A stretch of 64,000 nucleotides of DNA from Magnaporthiopsis rhizophila (taxonomy: Eukaryota; Ascomycota; Sordariomycetes; Magnaporthales; Magnaporthaceae): the NCBI GenBank assembly GCA_003049465.1, contig PYSS01000083.1:1-64000 (forward strand). The letters are read 5' to 3'. This document shows positions 1 to 10,756 of this stretch, in pieces. The position numbers were made by a program, and so were the translations under genes. The notes beneath the pieces are model-generated. The model worked only from the letters and a program-made list of their open reading frames with translations, was not told the DNA's origin and did not search any database. Every line of letters begins with the position of its first letter. Position 1 is the first letter of the stretch.

Positions 1-1323
1 CCCCCTTTTCCATGCGAACGCGGCTACCCGGCCGTTGTTGGTGGCACAGGGCTGCATGTGCAACATGGTGATCGTCATCAACTTACCAGTATTGGTGAAG
101 GAAAAGAGCATAGATGCGACGGGCACCATTTCGAGCAGATTAGCCACCACGCCGAACCTGCCCGGTGGCGTGTAACCCATGTTAGCTGGTGCTGGTGCAG
201 ACAAGGGCCAGCAAAAGATCCATGTGGTCATAGCCATGCAAGACGGGGGCCGGCGGGACCGAGACTTACGCCGTGTACGAGCCGACATGGAGCTTAAACC
301 AGTCCGACTTTCGCTCCTTGCTCCAGGCCTTGAGCTGGAAGTACTGTTCATGCTTGTTAGCCTGGTCGTCCAATTGGCCGTCTGCCTCTCTCCCAATCAC
401 CGAGACATACACGCTCGTGGATACCAAGGCCCCTAGCTCGTCCTGTGCGCGTCATGGATATTAGCGGTGTGTTACGCAAAAAGGCATGGGGCCACAGGAA
501 ATCAGGATCATCATCTTGACATACCTTGCAGGACGATGAAAAAGAAGGTGCCGACGACTATAGCAGCAGGTACATCACACACACACACGGGGTTAGCTCC
601 GCATACTTGGCGTCACTAGCAGGATGCAGGCGGCCTGAAACGGAACGCAAAAAAACCCAGCCTTACCGGGAATCAAGTTGAGCCAGATGTGGAGCAGATA
701 GCGTCCGAAGCTGAAGCCGTCCAAGGGAGACTTGAGCACCTTTCCGAGCTTGGCGACCGGGTCGGAGCCAGGGTGCACCTCTCTGCCCTCCCTGACGGCG
801 GCCGACGCACCGCGGGAGACGAGGGTGCCGTCAAACGTGTCCAGGAGGGCGCGCTTCAGGATCAGGTTGCGGGTGAAGATGGACGCGATGGCGGACGACT
901 CGTTGAGCACCAGCAGCGCCGTCGAGACCACGGCCAGCGGGCCGTACACCCAGACGAGCACCGACAGCTGCGGAAGGTACGTGAACATGAACATGGGCAC
1001 CGTCACGGCCGCCTGCACCATCAGCGTGGGCACCACGCGCGAGAGGAAGGGCTTCCAGAGCGCCCGGTGCGTGGCGAAGTAGACGATGCCCTGTAAGTCC
1101 GCGTTTTTTTTTTTTTTTTTTTTTTTTGATTTGCGTCAGTCTAGCGGTCAGCAAAAATAGAAAGACCCCGAGAGCCTGGTCTGGTCCGGTCTGGGGCCAA
1201 GCAAGGGATAGATAGATGAGAGCCGGGGGGGNGGGGGGGGGGGGGGGGGGGGGGGGGGCGTGCCTTGATGGGATACATGTAGCTACGGCTCTTGGCCGCG
1301 TCAACGACCTGTTCCCGGACCAT
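1..1323 (-). CDS. RRT8/EI24-like multi-pass membrane protein, 3' end cut by window edge
   Basis: Exons read on the minus strand at 1323-1264, 1090-667, 557-525, 432-270, 157-87 and probably from 51 downward. All joins are in frame. The product is hydrophobic and carries patches typical of the fungal RRT8/LDS (outer spore wall protein, EI24-like) family, for example FMFTYLPQLSVLVWV, LLDTFDGTLVSR and NLLEMVPVAS. In yeast these proteins are linked to lipid droplets and the spore wall; function here is inferred. The chosen start (MVREQVV) fits the family, but an earlier short exon is possible. Intron 1 has a GC donor and contains a poly-G run with an N and a poly-A run. The reading beyond 51 departs from the family ending (GAALWA) as if two bases were missing, so the last exon is uncertain. 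Confidence 0.72.
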
Positions 1324-1540
1324 GAGGAAGTCATGCTGGCTGCTCCGAGATGGAACCATCATCAATAGTTGGTCCTGGGCGAAGGCTCTAGCGCAAAGCC
1401 CACACACACGGGTGTAGACTGAGGAGGAGGAGGAGGAGAGAAGACGTACACGACTTCCTGCGCCCTTGCTTGCGCCGAGCCCGCCACTCGAGACAACATG
1501 GTTTACGCGATGATGGTGGTGGTGTTGCAAATCTTTTGCT

Positions 1541-3600
<2,060 letters not shown>

Positions 3601-3666
3601 TTGGGGTGTGGGACTTCATCCTTGTTTTGGTCTCTGGCGTTCTCTCGCGATGGGAGCTTTTTTGTC

Positions 3667-3673
3667 TATAAAA
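3667..3673 (+). promoter_or_regulatory. TATA box candidate
   Basis: TATAAAA sits in a GC-mixed context about 390 bases before the small reading frame at 4054 and 600 bases before the large frame at 4273. The pyrimidine-rich leader that follows (3770-4050) fits a fungal 5' untranslated region. It is the best promoter candidate for this locus. Confidence 0.5.
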
Positions 3674-4053
3674 GGAGCACGTTCGGGCCCTCCGAGGTGC
3701 ATCGATATGTCTCACAAACCCAAGCCCAAAGGGAGGCAAATCAGAGCTTCACCTCGACCTCCTGACCGGCATCTCCTCAGAGACGCCAATTTCCTCGGCC
3801 TTCTTTCTCTCTCGATCGCACTTGCTTCGCCGGCTATGTCAACTCGCCCTCGCCCTCGCCATCTACTCGTCATCGATCTTGATTCTGTCAGTAAACAACC
3901 AACCTACCCTCGCCTTGTTTCCCATCAGCCAGCCCAGTCCTCCGCTTCCTCGTGCCAACACAGCTTGTCTGATCCGGCCCATCCATCGCAAGATCTGCCC
4001 TTTGCATCTGCCGTTTGCATCTGCCCTTTCTCTCTCCCTGCTACTAGCCTTCC

Positions 4054-4276
4054 AATGAGTCTCACCAGGAGTGCTGCTGCTCTGGCGCAGAGCCATCGCA
4101 CCGCCGCCAACAGCAACATCAGCATCACCACTCGCCCGCGGAAACTGACCCTCTCGTTCGACAGGATCACGCGCAAGGCCGTCCTCCACGTCGAGGACAG
4201 CTTCTGCATCTTTGACCACACCACACAGCGCCGCACCGTCGCCACCCTCCGGCACTCGAGGCCGGCCTCAAGATGA
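4054..4276 (+). CDS. Small basic reading frame overlapping the next start (ATGA)
   Basis: A 73-codon frame whose stop TGA overlaps the ATG of the downstream frame by ATGA. The product is basic and includes LTLSFDRITRKAVLHVEDSFCI-like coding composition. It could be an upstream reading frame, the true N-terminal part of the downstream gene joined by an unseen frameshift or splice, or chance. No domain was recognised. Confidence 0.3.
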
Positions 4277-6031
4277 ACAACAACAACAACCGGCCACCGG
4301 CCGGCCGTGGTGACGACGTCACCACTGCGCCTAGGGTCGAGGTCAAGACGGAGCCTCCCTCGTCTCGTCCGTCGCGCAAGGTCAAGTCTCGTCCGTCTCT
4401 CGAGGTCGACGTGAAGTTCCAAGCCTCTCAAAAGCCTCTCCCAGCTCCTCCGTCTCCCCTCTCGCCTGGGGACGGCGTCAAGATGCCTCTCCCGTCTCCT
4501 CCGTCTCCTTTCTCGCCCGACCTCGAGGTCGAGACGGAGCCCTGGTCCGACTCCGAGTCCATTACGCTTCCTCCACCATCTCCTGAGATCAAGATCAAGG
4601 TGGAGCCCTCTTCCGACTCTGAGCCCACCGCGTCTCGTTCAACATCTCCCGAGGTCAAAATCAAGGTGGAGCCCTCCTCCGACTCTGAGCCCTTCGCGTC
4701 TCCTCCGTCGTTTGGGAGCACCTCGGGACCTGCAAGAGTCGACACTCCCGACTTGACCCCGGCCGACGTCAAGATCGAGCCTGGAGTCACCCCGCCCGCT
4801 CCTCAAGCATCCACCTCCGCCCACGCGCCATCACGGTCCGGCCCGCCCGCTTATCAAGCATCCACCACCGCCGACGCACAACGGCCGCCCGGCCCCGGTC
4901 CACCCAGCGACCACGGCCAGGTCCATGTCAACAACCCCCATTGGATACCACATAACGCCATAACGATCGCCGTCCTCGAGCCCTTTTGCATAACATTGCC
5001 ACCCAGCGGTGCCACCCACGGCTGCTGGCACATACCACACCGCAACAGGATTCTTGTCGACCACGACCGGTTGGCTATACCAAACGCCCCCGTGACGAGT
5101 TCCGAGGTCTGGGACCTGCCGCCCGAGCAGATAGTCCTCGCGTTGACGTACACCAACCCGAGGCCGCCCCGTCTCGGGCAGAACGGGGAGCTCGTGACAC
5201 GCCACGTCAGTGAGGACTTTGGCATAATGCAGGGATACGCGGCAGCGCAGAGCTGTGGGCTTTGTGGAGGGTTTCTGTTACAGCTCTACATATACTTTAG
5301 GCTGTTAACATTTTTCCCCTGGCTGCTATTCCATCTCGACCATCTCCGGGGTTTGAACGTCTATCTGTAAGGCCACCACACCTCTTTGCAGCTGTCCCAG
5401 CAAAACCCCCCTTTCTTCTCAAACCAAGAAGACGACGACGACGACGACGACGACTAACATCTTGATCTCCAATTCTCAACAGACCTCCCCAGCAATTTCG
5501 GGGTACCAATCCCGAAAACGACGTCCTCGGGCTGGCCGCATCAAGACCAGCATGGATAGTGACCTGTGTCATCATCCACGCCGGGTGGGACCAAGCCGAC
5601 GAGATCCACGAGTGGCTCGAGGCCGTCCGGCGGGCTTTCGGCCAAGGTGGGCGCGGCCTCTCCTTCCGGAGCCTCGATGAGGGCTCGTGGGGAACGGTGG
5701 AGATGGGTCGGCTGATCCTCCGCCACACGCCGCGCGTGTCGGAAGAGGTCGGCGAGTATCTCGACGAGGTCGAGCAGCTGCTCGAGGAGATCCTCCTGCC
5801 CCTGTCGGACGACTACCTGCACAGGCAGTACCTGACCGGCCCCATCACCTTCATCGCCGACGGCGACATCTCCACCATCTTCTCGGACCCGACCCACTTC
5901 GAGAGCGACTTTGGCTTCTTGACCGAGATCGCCCTGCTCTGGCCCGACTCGGCCAGGCAATACGTTCGGAGTGAAGACGACTTGTGTAAGTTGATCCTCT
6001 GTCATTTTTTTCTCTCGCCAAGCCCTAGCAC

Positions 6032-6083
<52 letters not shown>

Positions 6084-6494
6084 ATTGTTCCCGATGCATG
6101 CCAGCAGCACACGCAGACGCACACGCACAGAGAGACGGCGAAATATACTGACACTACACCCCAAAACAAAAATAAAAAAACTACAGTGGACGATATATAC
6201 TGTTGCAGGAGAGCCACCGTCGTCCGCGCGGCCGTGCGCAAGATGGAGATCCGCCTCGGCTACCCGACCAACTGGCCCGAGCTCCTCGCGCTCCAGTGCT
6301 TCACGGGCCGGCTGCGCCGGGGGGCGTGGTTCACGCACGTCTGCCTGACCCACCTGCTCAATTGGCTGAACGGCTCCTACGTCAGCCGCCGGCTCTTCGG
6401 CCAGCTCGACAGGGCCCGGAATCTGATCAGGGACGTGGCCGGCCCCGGCGGTCTGGCCCCGCTGCTGGACGACGACTGGCCGTTGCAAGACTAG
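4273..6494 (+). CDS. Disordered protein with four SUMO-consensus sites plus a folded C-terminal half (unrecognised)
   Basis: Three exons, 4273-5366, 5483-5983 and 6209-6494, give an in-frame product of about 626 residues. Both splice phases fit; the second donor (GTGTAA) is less certain than a nearby GTAAGT that would create a stop. Residues 1-220 are Pro/Ser-rich and acidic, with psi-K-x-E sites at K25 (VKTE), K109 and K131 (both IKVE) and K167 (VKIE). The two IKVE sites are followed by PSSDSEP, an acidic or phosphorylatable tail seen in extended SUMO motifs. The C-terminal part is rich in aromatic and acidic residues and looks globular (HAGWDQADEIHEWLE, LLNWLNGSYVSRRLFGQL). I do not recognise a family. 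The introns carry (GAC)n and (GTT)n. Sumoylation and a nuclear role are inference. Confidence 0.62.
5427..6083. repeat. Two intronic trinucleotide microsatellites
   Basis: A (GAC)n run of about 24 bases lies near 5431-5454 in intron 1. A (GTT)n run of about 50 bases lies near 6031-6083 in intron 2 of the same gene. Both are non-coding in the spliced model. Confidence 0.8.
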
Positions 6495-6699
6495 ACGCAG
6501 CCGTGATGACACTGTGCCCTTGACAACCTCATGGTGCCATCACGTCTTGCCTGTTGCGGGGCTCCTCCTCCTTGTTCTTCTTCTTCTTTGACTTCTTTCA
6601 CTTCTTGTCTATTTGTCTTGTCTGCTTCCACTTGTACCATTTCACATTTCTTTTTTTTTTTCCTCTTTTCTTTTTTTACCTGTCTCAAAACATGTACTC

Positions 6700-7360
6700 T
6701 CTTCTTAGCTTTCTGTCTTTTCCTTTCTCGGCGTCGATGGAAAAAAGAAACGGAAAAAAACATCTGTCTTTCTGGCGTTTTGGCGTCTGGGCGTCCGGCG
6801 TCCGGAGTCCGGAGTCTGGCGTTTTGTGTTCTCTCTTTTGTCACCCCTCGCTTGTTTGGTTTTCTCTGCTTCCACCTTGCCCCATTCACTCTTTTTTTAC
6901 TCTCTTAGAAAAAACTTCCTCACGGAACATGTACCACCACCTTCTTCCCTTTCTTTCTTTTTCTTTCTTTCCTTTCTCGGTGTCGGTGGAGGCTCACTCG
7001 TTTTACTCTCTTAGAAAAAACTTCCTCACGGAACATGTACCACCACCTTCTTTTCTTTCTTTCTTTCCTTTTTTCTTTCTTTCCTTTTTTCTTTCTTTTT
7101 TTCTTTCCTTCCTTTTTTCTTTCTTTCCTTCCTTCCTTTCCTTTCTTGGCGTCGATGGGAAAAAAAAGGGAAAAAAACATGTTTCCTGGCGTCTGGCGTC
7201 TTGTGCTCTTCTTTTTCACCATTATAATCTCTTCTTCCTTTCCTTTCTCGGTGCTGATGAAAAAAAACTGTCGTTTCTGGACCGGCGTTTGGCGTTTGTG
7301 CTTTCCTTGTCACCTTTCTTACTATCTCTTTCTTTTTACTGTCTTGGACAATATCCTCAC
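6700..7360. repeat. Degenerate tandem repeat, Phe/Ser-coding in shadow frames
   Basis: Units built of a CTTTC run, a CTCGGCGTCGATGG-like core, an A-rich block and a TTCTGGCGTCTGGCG-like block recur near 6730, 6975, 7145 and 7237. A second motif, CTTAGAAAAAACTTCCTCACGG, starts at 6902 and at 7008 and extends into CCACCACCTTCTTT in both copies. Unit sizes vary from about 95 to 240 bases. Confidence 0.7.
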
Positions 7361-8166
7361 GGAACATTGTGCCCCTTCAACAGGGGATTTAATTTCTAAT
7401 CGGGACGGTCGGACAGTATTCCACTACTGTCCCGACCGCTTCCTGTTTAAGCAGAACGCTCTGTTTTCCTTAGTCTTTTCTTTTCTTCAAACAGTGGTCT
7501 CCGGCTCAACACCGAACACCGGTCCTCTGTTCTCATTCTTTCTATTCTTCTCCGGCTGTAACACCGGTATTTTTCTTCATTCTTCACTGTCGTTACCACT
7601 CACTTGTTCAAAAAAAAAATGGTTCAAAAAAATTGTTTTCTATGTACATTTTCCTCTTCCCTGCTGCCAGCCTCTTTTCTTTCATTCCCTTGTTTTTCCG
7701 CGCCCTGGGCATGTTGACAAATGCCTCAGAGACGACCCTGGGCGCGGCGCACATTTCCTTGGCTGGCAGCATTTTTTTTTGTATAAATCGACCACTCTGG
7801 CTCCGGTCGGCCCCATTGTCTGGAAGTTGGGGCTGGTGCTCACACAGAGGCCAGCAGCGCCGCGTTCTTGTTGGTCGTCGGCTGCCAACGCGGCCGCTGC
7901 TGCTCTGTACAGTAGCCAGTTCTGGCTTTCGGCCGGGGCCAGGTTGTCGAACTTGTCTTTGTTGCTGGGCTGGGATGGTTGGTGCCCAGCAACAAATTTG
8001 TCGGAGGGGAGAGTATGGAAGACAGCCGCCGATGTGCCGAAGTCAGGGCCGAGGTACATACCCAACCGTGCTAGGGGTGCAGCCCTAGTGGCCGATAGTT
8101 GGGTGTACCCCGGACTCTGGGACTTCGGCGGCGGATTTTCTGCGACTGCCTGCCATACTCCAAGGG

Positions 8167-8218
8167 GCGTGCACATGGGCCGTCGGTTTTATCGAAAACC
8201 GACGGCCCATGTGCACGC
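8167..8218. repeat. Perfect 24-bp inverted repeat, 4-base loop
   Basis: The left arm, 8167-8190, is exactly complementary to the right arm, 8195-8218, around the loop ATCG. The arms begin GCGTGCACATGGG. The hairpin stands alone in non-coding DNA with no T-run after it, so it is not a bacterial-type terminator. Confidence 0.95.
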
Positions 8219-8396
8219 GCAGGGGACGGGGTGGCGGTCGGCTCTGGCATCCACCGGGCGCTCAATGTAAGTAGCGAACGCGCCCGGCGGATGTGTGTCC
8301 ATCTGATCGCATAAAGGGTAGTACGGTATTTGGTTTGGGACCGTGGCTCCCCAACGGCGATAGATGGGCACAAGGGTCGAGAGAAGAATCTTAAGA

Positions 8397-8430
8397 GGAA
8401 AAGGGAACTCGGAACTGAGTTCCCTTTTCC
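8397..8430. repeat. Perfect 14-bp inverted repeat, 6-base loop
   Basis: The arms 8397-8410 and 8417-8430 are exactly complementary around GGAACT. It lies 180 bases after the larger hairpin. Confidence 0.9.
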
Positions 8431-10386
8431 CTCCCGCGGATGGTGTGTGTATGTAGAGGAACAGAATTTTCCTGCCAGATAGAGGACGGGATAGCAGGTT
8501 TTTATACACCGCATCCACCACCCAACTACGTGTTCCTTCGGATGCCGGACCCGAGGAATAGAGTGTGATTCGTTGGGCCTTTCCATCGTTCCATGACCTT
8601 CTCTCTTCTTCCATCTCTCGGGTAGTTTACGTCCCGGCTCACGCGCAAGCCGGTCGAGGCAGGTTCATCAAGTTGGTGTGCTGGGCGTGGGTGAATTTTA
8701 TCTAGGAAGGGTGAGCATATCAATTACAGACCACCCAATTTAGCGCCATCCGCTCCAGCCCCTCCCCTGCAGTTCTCTCTCGTTTCCCACCATGCCCGTG
8801 GCTGCCCCTCTGCTCTGCCATTCGTTCTCGCTCGGCCAGCTGGCTCTCTGCACGTACGCGCCTTACAAAACACGGCTGGTTGCTTCTGCCCGGCCGATGC
8901 GGTGTCCCCATCGGTGCACCGCCGCCTCGTGTTGGTTTATTTGTTCTCATTCCCAGCCGGCAGGCACGCGTCGGCCGTTTGTCGCTTTTTTCCTGCTGCA
9001 CTGCAACCATGTGCTAGCACGTTTGCCCAGAAAACGGGCGCCGGAAGGACGAAAAAAGTGGTGGGGACACGCTCTGGCAGCAGAAAACTGGGCGGCTACA
9101 CAGCTTGCACGCCGCAAACACACAAGAAAGGATATTCGCAGAATTTTTTTTTCTCTATGCATTTATCCCACCTTCCCATCACCGGTTTCCCGAAAACCGA
9201 CCGTGCTATGGAAGGATGAATCTTTTGGACAAGGTCGTTGTCCTTTTGGTGTGTCGCTTTATTGGGCGGGTCGCCGTCCTCCACCGGGGAACCATCCCGT
9301 CAGCCACGTCGAGAGCCGCCTAGTCCTACTTGGTGACCACCCAGTGCGTGTCTGCACATGCCCGGAGGCGCCCTCGCCCCCTCATCCCGCCCGCAGTTTA
9401 TCGTGCCCTCGTTCGTGGTTGGCTCTCTCCATTGCGTGCGGTGACGACGTGCGTCTCGTCCATGCGGGCCTTCCTCGTTTGACAACAAACATCCTGGCTG
9501 GTGCGTGATGGTACCACGTCGGGTATTCGTCTCTGTGTGCTCACCCCGCGTCCTCACTGTTCAGAATTGCTTTTTTTCTGTTGGTTTTTTTTTGTTTTCC
9601 CTGCTGTTTCCCCGCTTCGGCCATCACTCAGCCCGAACCAACCAACCCCTTGTCTTTTCTCTCGGCCGCTTTCCTCAGGCCTGCCCGTACGTAATGGGTT
9701 GCCCGTATCTACTGGACATGCATGCGCGTGGGGGCCGGCTTGTCACTCGTCTCTCCGTCTTGACCGAAGCCGCTAGCTGCTTCATTCGCCCGACACCTTT
9801 GGCGAGGCTCAAGGCGCTGACCGATGACCGCTACATGATGCAATCCTTCTACTGCACCAAGCTTCCCAACTCTCCACCTACCCGGCTCCCCGGTCATCGT
9901 TCTTCACTCCCCTCCTCAGATCGGCGAATCCAGAGCCCATCGTCAATGATGTATCCACAGCTTGCCAGTTGTTGCGACTGGCTGGCTTCGGGTAGCCACC
10001 GATACGGGACCGAGGTCACTCACATTTTGGGCTCACGGGTGTGACCTTTTTGTGATCGTCCTCCGTGTTTTATGTACGCCTTGCTGTTGGCATGGAGGAG
10101 TAACGTCCGCACTCCCCGCCGGGCTTGTCCTCGCGCTCCAAGTCTCGGAGTATATGCGCCGTGACGATTCCTAATCATTGGCCAAGTCGGTCAGCCACAG
10201 CTTCTTTCCCCGAGCCTTGATATTCCGAGCCAACAGGGACTGACGCCATGCATATTTCTTTCTGCAAGGTCCTCCGAGGCCATTCTTTCAGGCACCCTAG
10301 GCCCATGCCCAGTTGGCCATGTCAAGGGTTTCCGTCGAGGGATGAGCCAGGTCCACCCGCCAAGCCGCAAGCATGGCCGAGAAGGG

Positions 10387-10394
10387 TATAAGTA
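10387..10394 (+). promoter_or_regulatory. TATA box candidate (TATAAGTA)
   Basis: The element lies about 270 bases before the microprotein ATG at 10655. It is followed by a C/T-rich leader with CAACA and ACAAACAAAC blocks typical of fungal 5' leaders. The spacing is reasonable, but the motif is short. Confidence 0.4.
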
Positions 10395-10654
10395 CGCCGC
10401 CCACTCAGCTCGGGCGAGTTCTTCCTTTCGACTTGTCCCACAAGAGAGCTCAGGGCTTCCCTATCCTCTCTTCTCCTCTTCCACCCACACTCGCGCCCTA
10501 CAAACAAACACAACTCAAGCAACTTTTCCGTCACTGCTCGGATACTCGTCCACCGCATCATCATCTCATCTTCCTCGCCGCTACATCCTATCCCATGTTC
10601 TCCTGTCTTCGATTCTTCTTCTTCGGACGCCCAAGAAAAGTCACCATCAACATC

Positions 10655-10756
10655 ATGGCCGCCACGATTTGCTCCTGCTCGTGCGGCTGCACCAACCTGG
10701 TCCACCACTCGGACGGCTGGATCTGCCTCGACTGCAAGGACGGGGAGTGCTCGTAA
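10655..10756 (+). CDS. Cysteine-rich microprotein candidate (33 aa) or first exon of a larger gene
   Basis: The ATG is in good context (CATCATGGCC). It opens a 33-residue frame with a CSCSCGC cluster, then HHSDGWICLDCKDGEC. The CxCxC...CxxCxxxxC spacing suggests metal binding (metallothionein-like or a mini zinc ribbon). The stop TAA lies inside GTAAGC, a good splice donor, so the true product may continue in a downstream exon. The frame also stays open for 29 codons past the stop. No named family was recognised. Confidence 0.45.
   Translation: MAATICSCSCGCTNLVHHSDGWICLDCKDGECS

Larger units (their letters stand above)
6495..10386. other. 3.9 kb intergenic region, no gene recognised
   Basis: Pyrimidine-rich low-complexity DNA to about 7.4 kb, then mixed DNA with two hairpins (8167-8218 and 8397-8430). 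The open frames are long only because of the T-rich composition and show no protein family features. An imperfect inverted repeat lies at about 7400-7437. Confidence 0.6.

Noticed and set aside
8167..8218. Hairpin as a rho-independent terminator
   Set aside because: No T-run, no gene before it, and the genome is eukaryotic.
9505..10044. 179-codon plus-strand frame
   Set aside because: Low-complexity start and no recognisable domain; likely chance.
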